The notes beneath the pieces are model-generated. The model was given only the letters and a program-made list of their open reading frames with translations, made no database searches and was not told where the DNA came from. DNA of 52,797 nucleotides from Sphingobium sp. Ant17. GTDB lineage: Bacteria; Pseudomonadota; Alphaproteobacteria; Sphingomonadales; Sphingomonadaceae. Shown in pieces: positions 17,145-24,891 of this stretch. The DNA lies in the NCBI RefSeq assembly GCF_000588875.1, contig NZ_JEMV01000008.1:1-52797 (forward strand). Reading direction: 5' to 3'. Within the stretch, counting starts at the first letter, position 1. The number at the start of each line of letters is the position of its first letter. Made by a program: the position numbers and the translations under genes.

Positions 17145-17960
17145 ATGGGAGACCGCAATATGCAGCACGCAGCAGAAGGCAGGACGAGCCGGATGACCAC
17201 CGAACGAAGCGCGCCTGTCGAACCCCGGCCGATTGAAGATGGAAGACGCTGGTCGATCTGGATCGACGTTGAAGGCTTCAGCACGCTCTGGGAGCGTGGG
17301 CACAAAGCCGTGTTGGGCCTGAGCGCGCTCATGGATGGCATCTACAGCCTCGGAACCCGGCTCTACCGCGATGACGGCGACCGCCTCTTCGCCCACCAGT
17401 TCGGGGACGGATTCATCATCGTCGCCGACTTCCATGAGCCCCAGCTCGATCGCTGCGCCGCCATCGCCGTTGCGCTCATGCGCCACATCTCTCGTGCCGG
17501 ATGTCTCGCCCGCGCTGCCATAGCCGAAGGGGAATTCGCCGACATCTCGGGGCTGTGGCCCAAGGTGATCCGGGAGGCCATCGCGCGCGACGGGTCGGAC
17601 GATTGCGTGTCGCTCGGAAGTGGCCTCATGACGCTGTTGCCCGTCATGGGAACCGCGCTGATCGCCGCCAACAAGCTCGATGCGAGGAATCCCATTAAAG
17701 GATCGATCCTCACCGTCGCGACCTTGGACAGCGCACGGATCTCCCCCAGCTTTCCGAGCCGCACCGTCGATGGCCACGCCGCCTTCACGATCCTCGATTG
17801 GGTGCATGCGGAGCATTCCCATATCGACCGCATATGGTCCTGCGCCGGCGTTGGCGGATCGCCCGCGGACGCCGAGCGCGCGATCCGCAACTATATCGAT
17901 ACCGAAGCGCCGCCAACGCTATGGATCCGGGGAACGCTCGACTCCACCAACCTCAGCTAA
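17145..17960 (+). CDS. Divergent class III nucleotidyl cyclase homologue
   Basis: The 271-residue protein resembles the cyclase homology domain: IWIDVEGFSTLW with metal-ligand Asp41, FGDGFIIV with Asp88, and RAAIAEGEF (Arg123) at the RxGIHxG position. The base-specifying residue four before Asp88, Lys or Glu in purine cyclases, is His84. The later motif normally GDTVNxAARL appears as GTALIAANKL, so the transition-state Asn and Arg are not conserved. It may be an unusual pyrimidine-type (PycC-like) cyclase or an inactive sensor. The start is uncertain: ATG 17145, 17160 (GGGAGA eight bases upstream) and 17193 are all possible and precede the domain. It follows the PLD gene by 51 bp and precedes the peptidase by 9 bp. 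Confidence 0.7.
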   Translation: MGDRNMQHAAEGRTSRMTTERSAPVEPRPIEDGRRWSIWIDVEGFSTLWERGHKAVLGLSALMDGIYSLGTRLYRDDGDRLFAHQFGDGFIIVADFHEPQLDRCAAIAVALMRHISRAGCLARAAIAEGEFADISGLWPKVIREAIARDGSDDCVSLGSGLMTLLPVMGTALIAANKLDARNPIKGSILTVATLDSARISPSFPSRTVDGHAAFTILDWVHAEHSHIDRIWSCAGVGGSPADAERAIRNYIDTEAPPTLWIRGTLDSTNLS

Positions 17961-17969
17961 CGGTGCCCC

Positions 17970-19247
17970 ATGCCTGACGAACAGACCCGCCGCATCAAGG
18001 TCGAACTGCTCATGCCGGGCGACATCATCCTCACCGCGTCCCGCGGCAAGGTGAGCAAGGCCATCCGCCTCGCCACCAAGGGGCAGGTATCTCACGCCAT
18101 GATCTGCGTCCAGCACGGCTCGATCGTCGACTCAACCGATGACGGCGTGCAGGCGCACAATATCCAGCGCGAGCTTTACGGGCCGGACGATCATGTCACC
18201 GTACTCCGCCTTCGCTTGCCCCCGAGCGACCTTCAGCTTGGCATCATCATCGATTTCGCGCGCTCCGAAATCGGCACACGCTACTCCAAGAGCGAAGCGG
18301 TGCGATCGGTCCTGAGCGGTCCCAAGCCAAGGACACGGCAACTCTTCTGCTCGCGCCTTGTCGTCCGGGCGTTCGCCGGCGCGGGCATCCACCTCGTGGC
18401 CGACGCCGACTATTGCACGCCCGAGCAGATCCGGCGCAGTCCGCTTCTCGCCGAGCTTCCGGTCATGACCGAGGTGGTGTCATCAGCCGAGCTGGCGGCG
18501 TGGGCCAAGCGCCCGAACCCGATCGCCGACATGCAGGAGGTCCAGAACCGCATATTGACCGCCGCGCGGCGGCTCGATCCATCGGTCGAGAACTTCAGCG
18601 ACCTCGACCAGCTTGTGCAAGACCATCCGGAATGGGACGAGGAGATCGCCCGTGTCTATCGGGAGAGCGGCTATCTCGACCTTTGGCGAGCCGACTTCGC
18701 GATCAACCCGTGGCATTACGATCTCGACCATATGGAGGAGAGCGCCGGACCTCACCCCGATCAGGGCCTCCTCGAATATTGCATCAGCACCGTTCGGGAA
18801 TTCCACACCGGTGGCCTGCGCTTCGCCGTCAATCTCCTTCACTACCAGCGTGCTCTGGAGGCGAACCGCCGGAAGACCACTGCGCAACTCGTAATGCTCT
18901 ACCAACAGCTCGTGGTAAACGACCAGACACGGCGCGACGTTGCTCTCGCCTGGCTGAAGCGGCACCACCCCGAGGAAGCCGCTCGCCATTTGCAGCGCAT
19001 TCCGCCGCACTCGGATCTGTGGTTCTCGATCGTGGACCGCGTGGAGCCCCGGCTTGGCGCCATCTCGCGCATCTCCATCCAGCGTATGGGGTCACCGGAT
19101 GTCTGTTCGGCATGCGGCGATCCGGCCGACGACTATCGCCTCGTGAACGCAGCCGAGGCAATGCCCGGGGTGCCGTCGCTCAGGCTTTGCAGCGATTGTG
19201 TGCGCATTCGACGCGGCGGTGGCGAAATCCTTGAACCGATCACATGA
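17970..19247 (+). CDS. Permuted papain-fold (YiiX/C92-type) hydrolase with C-terminal zinc ribbon
   Basis: The 425-residue protein opens with LMPGDIILT, followed by VSHAMICV (His42) and, much later, LFCSRLVVRAF (Cys127). The His-before-Cys order is that of circularly permuted NlpC/P60-like enzymes of the YiiX/YaeF group, which cleave amide or ester bonds in peptides or lipids. A helical middle (about 170-360) is followed by a CSAC...CSDC zinc ribbon (Cys379, 382, 407, 410). No signal peptide or membrane helix is present, so it acts in the cytoplasm. It lies 9 bp after the cyclase homologue and is the natural effector candidate of the module; this is inference. Confidence 0.72.
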   Translation: MPDEQTRRIKVELLMPGDIILTASRGKVSKAIRLATKGQVSHAMICVQHGSIVDSTDDGVQAHNIQRELYGPDDHVTVLRLRLPPSDLQLGIIIDFARSEIGTRYSKSEAVRSVLSGPKPRTRQLFCSRLVVRAFAGAGIHLVADADYCTPEQIRRSPLLAELPVMTEVVSSAELAAWAKRPNPIADMQEVQNRILTAARRLDPSVENFSDLDQLVQDHPEWDEEIARVYRESGYLDLWRADFAINPWHYDLDHMEESAGPHPDQGLLEYCISTVREFHTGGLRFAVNLLHYQRALEANRRKTTAQLVMLYQQLVVNDQTRRDVALAWLKRHHPEEAARHLQRIPPHSDLWFSIVDRVEPRLGAISRISIQRMGSPDVCSACGDPADDYRLVNAAEAMPGVPSLRLCSDCVRIRRGGGEILEPIT

Positions 19248-19354
19248 CCGCAGCGAGGTTCGCAATGGCCGACAGTCGTGGCCGGGGTGGGCGGATGCGC
19301 GCCCGAGGCGGGCACCGGGCTCTATCTCCACTACGCTCCGACCAAGCCCCCTTG

Positions 19355-19715
19355 CGGGGTCTTGTCCGCTTCGCGGTAACGATCCCTTCCGCGGGTGCGC
19401 GCGGCATGTGAGGCGCTTCCCTCTCGACCGAAGGGTCCGGCCGCACGACGACCGCAATGCAGGCTTCGCCTAAGGAATCGCGCTAGTCGCGCGATGCGGA
19501 TCGTGGAGCCAGCCCGACCGCATCGCCCCCTTCGCCGCCCTCGCAGGATCCGTGCGTTGCAGGACGGGTTTCGTCCGCAAGAATTGCGTCGGGACAAAGC
19601 TACGCTAGGCGAAAAGGGGCCGGCGATGTTTGTCTGTTTTCAACAGAAGCGCCGGCCCCTTTTCGCCAAGCTTCGCTAGAGCCCCTCCCGTGCTTCTTGC
19701 GGACAAGAGCCCCGC
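19355..19715. repeat. Imperfect inverted repeat enclosing the long hairpin
   Basis: GCGGGGTCTTGTCCGC at 19355-19370 matches the reverse complement of 19699-19715 with a single one-base gap. The arms are 328 bp apart and bracket the hairpin at 19608-19667. Confidence 0.7.
19608..19667. repeat. Perfect 18-bp inverted repeat with nested stem
   Basis: GGCGAAAAGGGGCCGGCG (19608-19625) and its exact complement (19650-19667) enclose a 24-base loop that can itself pair (TCTGTT with AACAGA). It could act as a terminator for the cargo module, although no T-run follows the stem, or as a recognition site for a replication or transfer protein. Confidence 0.75.
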
Positions 19716-19988
19716 CCTGCGCCTTCGGACCTGCGAGGGCGGCTCCGGGTGCGATGACGATCGAGCCGGCCCACGCTCCCTTTCCATTCAAGCGGAACCG
19801 ACCGCTGCGCGGCCGGTGCGTCTTCGTCATTTGTGGGCCGCTGACGCGGCCGTCTGTGCTCGGGCTCACCAGGCACGATGAAAATCTGTCAATAAATCAA
19901 TAACATGGAAGTAATGGAGGGGAGGGAGTAGGGTTTGTATGCGGCCGGGAAAGAAAAACGGCCCGCACCCAAGAGAAAGGATGAAGTC

Positions 19989-20480
19989 ATGAAGATCGGT
20001 AGCTTCAAATTCGACGAGCGCGCCAGCGACATTATCGGCAAGATCGCCACTCGCGAGATGCGCTTTCCCTACCTCATCATGCGCCGTGTCGAGGATCGAC
20101 AGAGCGACAGCGCCCCCGTCTATGAAATCTACGAGACGAACCGCGCGGGCGACGAAATCCAGATCGGTGTCGTCTGGGAACGCAAGATGCGCTCCAATGA
20201 CGAGGTGTTCCTGTCCGGCATGGTCGACGATCCGAGTTTCCGCGAGCCGCTCCCCATCGCCTTGTTCGGGGACGAAACGAACGGCTTCGATGTCCAGTGG
20301 CGGCGCGAACGCGAGCGCGAGGCGCAGGGCGGCGGCTTCGGCGGGCGCTCCAATGGCGGACAACGACAGGGCGGTTTCGGAGGCCGGTCAGGTGGCGGTT
20401 TCTCCGGCGGCAGCACCGCAGGGGCAGGCGGCGAATATACCGGAGGCGGACGCGGCCTTGACGATGAGGTGCCCTTCTAA
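19989..20480 (+). CDS. DUF736 family protein
   Basis: ATG 19989 with AGGA eight bases upstream starts a 163-residue protein. The first ~100 residues (MKIGSFKFDERASDIIGKIA, then VYEIYETNRAGDEIQIGVVW) have the beta-rich pattern of DUF736, a single-domain family almost confined to alphaproteobacterial conjugative plasmids and ICEs. The tail is strongly glycine-rich (GGGFGGRSNGGQRQGGFGGR, about 116-135) and ends DDEVPF, like the disordered acidic-tipped tail of single-stranded DNA-binding proteins. A nucleic-acid role is therefore plausible but not established. A GGCCG/CGGCC hairpin lies in the leader (19942-19968). Confidence 0.8.
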   Translation: MKIGSFKFDERASDIIGKIATREMRFPYLIMRRVEDRQSDSAPVYEIYETNRAGDEIQIGVVWERKMRSNDEVFLSGMVDDPSFREPLPIALFGDETNGFDVQWRREREREAQGGGFGGRSNGGQRQGGFGGRSGGGFSGGSTAGAGGEYTGGGRGLDDEVPF

Positions 20481-20560
20481 GCGGCACTAAAGGCGGGCCG
20501 GGGGAGCGCTGGAACGCTTCCCCGGTCCTGAACCGTCACCCGACCAAAGGAGTCCATCCC

Positions 20561-21574
20561 ATGAGCAAGCCAACGGCCTTGCGCAGCGTTAGCAGCTTTG
20601 CCGACCTGCCGGAACTCTATGCCGAACTCACCGCAACCCCCGATTTCGTGGCGTCGTTCGGCGATCCCTTGCCTCTTACCATTATCGACGCGGGCGAGGA
20701 ACCCGCCGAACACACCATGCCCAACCCGCTCGCGGCGCAGGCGGAATGCGGCGGGATCATCGCCGCCATTTTCGACCTGCTGGACGATACGCGATTGGAC
20801 CCGCTTGCGCCGGAACTCGCATGGGGCTTCGTCAACAGCTTTCACTTCGTCGCGAACAAGCTGGAAAGCCGGGAGGACAGGCTGGCCGATACGATCCGCG
20901 ACATGGCCCGCCGTCTGGAACCGGGCGAGGTGTTCAACAAGGAATTGGAAGACACCCAGCTTGAATGCCAGTCGGTCGCCGAACAGCGCGCGGCAATGGA
21001 AGCCATGCGCGACTATGCCGCCGCCATGTTTCGCGCCTATGCCGGTCGCCCTTGGTCTCCGGCCAAAGGCTCGCGCGCATCCCATGTCACCACCGCCAGC
21101 CAGATTTCCGCGCTCGACTTCCTGCGCGCACGATCCGAGCGGCGGCGCGATCGCTACGACCCGCAAGGCCCCGTCGTCGTCGTTTCCGGCCCGCAGGACT
21201 GGCACGACTGGCGCGTCATCTGGAACAGGCTCGACCAGATCAGGGCGCGCATCCCGCACATGGTGCTTGTCACCACCGGGCAGCGCGCCGGTGTGGACGC
21301 CGCCGCCGCCGCATGGGCAGCGCAGCGCGGTGCCGTCTGTATCGCGTTCGGCCTCTATGGACGCGGCAAGGGCAAGGGCTTCAAGCGCAACCGCGACATT
21401 GCCGAGCTTATGCCGGTCGAGGCGCTGCTGTGCGAAGGTTCCGGCATCCAGTCGAGCCTCTATGACCTGCTCAACCCGGAGAAGGGCCACCGCGTGCCCA
21501 CGCATGTTTTCATGAGGACCGATCAGGAACCCGATGTGCCGATCAAGCGCAAGCGCCGCGTCATAGCGGCCTGA
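20561..21574 (+). CDS. DUF2493 (SLOG/YspA-like) protein
   Basis: This 337-residue protein has a helical N-terminal part of about 185 residues and a C-terminal Rossmann-like SLOG domain: VVVVSGPQDWHDWRVIWNRL, then MVLVTTGQRAGVDAAAAAWA and FGLYGRGKGKGFKRN. The (S/T)G...GADxxA-type layout is that of DUF2493, a family related to DprA and CPP1-like nucleotide-sugar binders. It is a regular companion of DUF736 in these elements. AAAGGAG lies ten bases before ATG 20561. Role unknown; binding of a nucleotide-derived ligand is likely from the fold. Confidence 0.8.
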   Translation: MSKPTALRSVSSFADLPELYAELTATPDFVASFGDPLPLTIIDAGEEPAEHTMPNPLAAQAECGGIIAAIFDLLDDTRLDPLAPELAWGFVNSFHFVANKLESREDRLADTIRDMARRLEPGEVFNKELEDTQLECQSVAEQRAAMEAMRDYAAAMFRAYAGRPWSPAKGSRASHVTTASQISALDFLRARSERRRDRYDPQGPVVVVSGPQDWHDWRVIWNRLDQIRARIPHMVLVTTGQRAGVDAAAAAWAAQRGAVCIAFGLYGRGKGKGFKRNRDIAELMPVEALLCEGSGIQSSLYDLLNPEKGHRVPTHVFMRTDQEPDVPIKRKRRVIAA

Positions 21575-21725
21575 TCGGACGAACACCGAACGAGAGGGAC
21601 CGGCGCGGGCCACCGCAGCCGGTCCCTTGTCGTGCTTGTCGCACGAGCGGGGGAAACCCGAACGGTTTCCCCCGCGTCGCTCCTTTTGCCGGGCGTTCCG
21701 CCCGCCAACGTCGCTCCCCTTTCCG

Positions 21726-22082
21726 CTAAGGCTGCACCGTCGCCTGGCTCGCTCCTCCGGCCTCCGATCCGGGCGGCGGCGTGGCGCCGGACTTCCCCCG
21801 CGCGGCGGCACCAGTCTTGACCGGCAAACCCCGTGCGGGCGGATCATCGGACGCAGCGGGAAGCGCCTTCAAGGCTGCCAGCGCGGCACCACCGCCGACC
21901 CTGATCGCTTGGCCGAGGACATCGCGAAACTCGCGCTCGCTCAGTCTCTCGACCGCTAGCTCCGTCGCGACCTTTCCATATTGCGCCCGCAATACGCGCC
22001 GCACCGTCTCGGCTTCTTGCGCGAGGTTGCGCTGGTCGGCCTCGATCTTCGCGAGCCGTTCCCGTTCCGTCATCTTGGGCAT
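21726..22082 (-). CDS. Small coiled-coil protein of the mobilisation region
   Basis: ATG 22082 is chosen because AAGGAG lies seven bases upstream. The 118-residue product begins MPKMTERERLAKIEADQRNL, a heptad-rich helix over about the first 40 residues, followed by VATELAVERLSEREFRDVLG and a Gly/Ala/Pro-rich tail. The size and position (divergent from the relaxase operon across a candidate oriT) suit an accessory mobilisation protein of the TraC/TraD-small or DUF6437 type; the family is uncertain. Confidence 0.6.
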   Translation of the reverse strand: MPKMTERERLAKIEADQRNLAQEAETVRRVLRAQYGKVATELAVERLSEREFRDVLGQAIRVGGGAALAALKALPAASDDPPARGLPVKTGAAARGKSGATPPPGSEAGGASQATVQP

Positions 22083-22364
22083 GTTTGGACTCCTTCTAGG
22101 AAGGAGGTCTGCTCGCCAGTCCCGACTATTCATCAAGGAGCTTTCGCTTGCAACGCCTTCCCGCCAACAGAGCGCAGTCGATCAAGCGCGGCTCCCCTGC
22201 CGGGAGGACCCGCGCCGATCGGGATCGACGGGCGCAGCGGGCAAGCGCGCTGCGGGCGAGGGACGCACGCCGGAGGCGGGTGTAATGCACCCCACGCACG
22301 GGTGCTGCGGGTGCGAATCGCCCGCATTTCCGCTATTTCCGGCCGGCACAGGATGGCGGCCAAT

Positions 22365-22391
22365 TTGGCACTGATCGGCTGCCACCGGCAG
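22365..22391 (+). repeat. 27-bp repeat, copy 1, with internal dyad
   Basis: Identical to 22432-22458 at 24 of 27 positions (start TTGGCACT, end GGCTGCCACCGGCAG). With the two following bases it contains the dyad GGCTGCC-ACC-GGCAGCC. A likely binding site for the RHH protein or relaxase. Confidence 0.75.
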
Positions 22392-22431
22392 CCAGGCCAT
22401 GGGAACAACTGACCTAAGCGATTGATCTGCC

Positions 22432-22458
22432 TTGGCACTTAATGGCTGCCACCGGCAG
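22432..22458 (+). repeat. 27-bp repeat, copy 2
   Basis: Second copy, 67 bp downstream of the first (a little over six helical turns). The dyad is shortened here because the last bases (TTTTG) differ. It ends 14 bp before the -35 element of the operon promoter, so a protein bound here could control transcription. Confidence 0.75.
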
Positions 22459-22471
22459 TTTTGATAAACTG

Positions 22472-22500
22472 TTGAGATCACGGCGTAAATCGAGTATAAC
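22472..22500 (+). promoter_or_regulatory. Promoter of the RHH-coupling protein-relaxase operon
   Basis: TTGAGA (22472-22477), a 17-base spacer and TATAAC (22495-22500) form a good sigma-70-type promoter about 50 bp before the TTG start of the RHH gene. Confidence 0.6.
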
Positions 22501-22548
22501 AGCCTCGCTTCACCACGTTGCTGGCGTGCCGGACAAGGAGTCCGCCGC

Positions 22549-22851
22549 TTGGCACGCATTACTATCCGCATAGACGATGACCTCTATGCGCGCCTTACTG
22601 TCCAGGCGCGCAATGCCGGTCTCGGGGCAGCGACCTATTGTCGCGACATCCTCGAACGCTTCGAAGGAAGCGACCCTTCGGGTTATCACGCTCGCTTCGA
22701 CGAGCTTCATGCGACGGCCATCCAGGCCTTCGCCATCCTTGCCACGTCGGTAGGCGAACGATCGCCTGACATCCTCCAGAAGGGCCTGGGCGAAGCGCGC
22801 CGGCTCCTCCGCGAAAGGGGACTGCTCGATCCCGAGCAGGATCGGCCATGA
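22549..22851 (+). CDS. Ribbon-helix-helix mobilisation accessory protein (TrwA/MobC-like)
   Basis: TTG 22549 is the start: AAGGAG (22535-22540) lies eight bases upstream and the frame then reads (M)ARITIRIDDDLYARLTVQAR, the beta strand and first helix of an RHH DNA-binding domain, followed by ATYCRDILERF. The 100-residue length and place before the coupling protein and relaxase match TrwA of R388, which binds oriT and represses the operon. The last codons overlap the start of the next gene (ATGA at 22848). The family (RHH) is firm by pattern; the TrwA-like role is inferred from synteny. Confidence 0.75.
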   Translation: MARITIRIDDDLYARLTVQARNAGLGAATYCRDILERFEGSDPSGYHARFDELHATAIQAFAILATSVGERSPDILQKGLGEARRLLRERGLLDPEQDRP

Positions 22852-24891
22852 GCATCTTCCGCCACGACACGCTCGGCTCCTGGACTCGGGGCGGACAGGC
22901 GATCGTCCATAACGTCCGGATGACTACCCAGGTCTTCTACCAGACCGTCCTTGCAGGGCTCGTTATCTGGATCGGCGGCACCATCTGGTATGCGCTCGAG
23001 AAGTCATCCGAATATGAGCGCTTCGTCCTTCTGAAGCTCGGCCAGGCCGCCTTCATGGGAGACGCCGTTCCAGGCAACGTCACTCCAATTCTGTTCAAGA
23101 CTCCTGAGGGTAAGCAGTACTGGACCAGCCCCAAGGCACTTCTGGATTCCGGTCTCGCCAATAAGACGCTTGCCGCCTTCGAGACCTACCTGATCCACGG
23201 CGCCGCCCTTGCCGGTCTGTTCGCCCTCGCCATGCTGGCGTGGGCCTGGTTCTATTTCACCCGGACGGGAAGGGGGCTCGGCTCCAACCAGTTCCTGCGC
23301 GGGGCGCGATTCGGCACGGTGCGGCAGGTCCGCCGGGCGCTTTGGCGTCACGCCAAGGGCAGCTTCGAGATCGGCGGCGTCAATGTGCCCGACGCCTTCG
23401 AGCCCGAGCACATCCTGATCTGCGGCGCTCCCGGCACGGGGAAAACCAACATCATCGTCAAGATGCTCGACGGCATCCGGAAGCGGAAGCGCCGCGCCAT
23501 CGTCTATGACACGGCCGGCACCTTCGTGGAGAAATTCTATCGTCCCGGGATCGACGTGCTGCTCAATCCGCTCGACGCCAGGGCGGACTGCTGGTCACCC
23601 TGGGTCGATGTCCCGCGGGACTATCATTACGACCAGATCGCCGAGTCCACGATACCCGACAAGGCTGGCGACCCCTTCTGGGCGAAGGCTGCGCGCGGCA
23701 CGCTAGTCGCCGTCCTGCGGAGCTTGCGCGTCAGGAACGCACCCTTGTGTCGATCCTGCTCGATACGCTGCTGCGCTCCAAATTGAAGGACCTCGCCGCC
23801 TTTGCCGCCGGTACCGATGCGGCTGCATTCATCTCGACCGAGGGCGAGCGGACCAGTGCCGGAATCCAGGCCGAGCTCGCCTCCGTCATGCGGAGCTTCT
23901 CCTATCTCGACGATACCGCCGATGGGTTCTCGATCCGCGACTGGGTTGCCAACGAAAGGGACGACAGCTGGCTCTTCATCACGGTGAAGGCGGATCAGCT
24001 TCCCTCGCTCCGCCCCCTGATCACGGTGTGGCTCGACATCGCCATCAGCGCGATCATGAGTATGACGCCCGATCGCAATCGACGCCTTTATTGCGTCATC
24101 GACGAGCTACCGACCCTCCAGCGTCTGCCGTCGCTGGGGGACTTCCTCGCCCGCGCCCGGAAATATGGCGGCTGCGGTATCCTCGGCTTCCAGAGCTATC
24201 CTCAGCTCGAGGCAACCTACGGCATCCAGGATGCCGCAGCGATCACCGGGTATTGTTCGACCTGGGTAGCGCTCAGGGCAAACGACACCCCGACGGCGAA
24301 GCATGTCAGCGAGAACCTCGGCCAGGTCGAACAGGTCGAAGCCAATGAGGGCATGTCCTACGGCGTGAACGATATGCGCGACGGCGTGAACCTCTCGCGC
24401 ATGCAGGTGACGCGACCACTGGTAATGCATACCGAGGTCACCAATCTGCCAAACCTGATGGGCTATCTGCGGTTTGGGCGTAACCTTCCCGTGGTCCGGT
24501 TCGAGGACGGCTATAACAAGGTCGTTTCTGTCGCCGAGGCATTCGAGGAGCGCGGGACGCCACCCATACGATTGGCCGTTACGGTTCCGCCGATGCCCCC
24601 AACTCCGGCGACGCCAGCGGAGCAGGCAAAGCGAAGACAGGTACTACAAAACGGCGCCGGCCCGAACCCAAAGCCCCCAAAGCCGAACTGCCTCTGACAC
24701 CTCCGCCGGGGGAAGAGGAGGCGCCGGACGACACCTCAAGGGCCGAACCCGCGCCCCCGTCCGATCCGCACCGGGGGGAGGAGCCTGCATCCTCTACGCC
24801 GCCACTTGAATTGTTCGGCAAGCCCGCGGGATTTCGCCTGAGTCAGCACGGCCGCCATGGCGGCGCCCGCAACGCGGCGAGGCCGGCATGA
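22848..24891 (+). pseudogene. Type IV coupling protein (TraD/TrwB/VirD4 family), two apparent frameshifts
   Basis: The N-terminus has two membrane helices (about 31-48 and 121-140), then the ATPase: Walker A GAPGTGKTN (about 193-201) and Walker B LYCVIDELPTLQRLPS. The frame breaks at about 23730, where restoring one G (CTGCGGGAG) gives VLRELARQERTLVSILLDTL, and again near 24640, where a shift yields a Pro/Glu-rich tail ending ARNAARPA with TGA overlapping the relaxase ATG (24888). That tail overlap supports the corrected frame. Repaired length is about 680 residues. The protein would bring the relaxosome to a type IV secretion channel. As both breaks are single-base and the following gene is intact, sequencing error is the more likely cause. 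Confidence 0.85.

Larger units (their letters stand above)
19248..19988. other. 741-bp structured non-coding region
   Basis: No gene with convincing codon use or ribosome site is present. The stretch carries a long perfect hairpin (19608-19667), an outer inverted pair (19355-19370 with 19699-19715), a short GCGC hairpin around 19487-19495, and an A+T-rich segment (about 19876-19905) just before the DUF736 gene. The combination resembles a replication or transfer origin, or an attenuator, but I cannot assign it. Confidence 0.5.
22083..22548. other. Candidate origin of transfer (oriT) and operon promoter region
   Basis: This 466-bp gap lies between a divergent accessory gene and an RHH-coupling protein-relaxase operon, which is exactly where R388-type oriT lies (oriT-trwA-trwB-trwC). 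It contains two 27-bp direct repeats and a good sigma-70-type promoter. I cannot identify the nic site. Confidence 0.55.

Noticed and set aside
17145..17960. GGDEF-type diguanylate cyclase
   Set aside because: No GG(D/E)EF motif; the spacing of DVEGFS, FGDGF and the RAAIAEG segment fits a class III cyclase better.
19600..19869. Small minus-strand frames in the non-coding stretch (for example GEKGPALLLKTDKHRRPLFA)
   Set aside because: They are translations of the hairpin itself and appear on both strands; no ribosome site or conserved domain. I treat the DNA structure as the feature.
22549..22851. Antitoxin interpretation of the RHH protein
   Set aside because: Its position before coupling protein and relaxase, with overlapping frames, fits an oriT-binding accessory protein; no toxin is adjacent.
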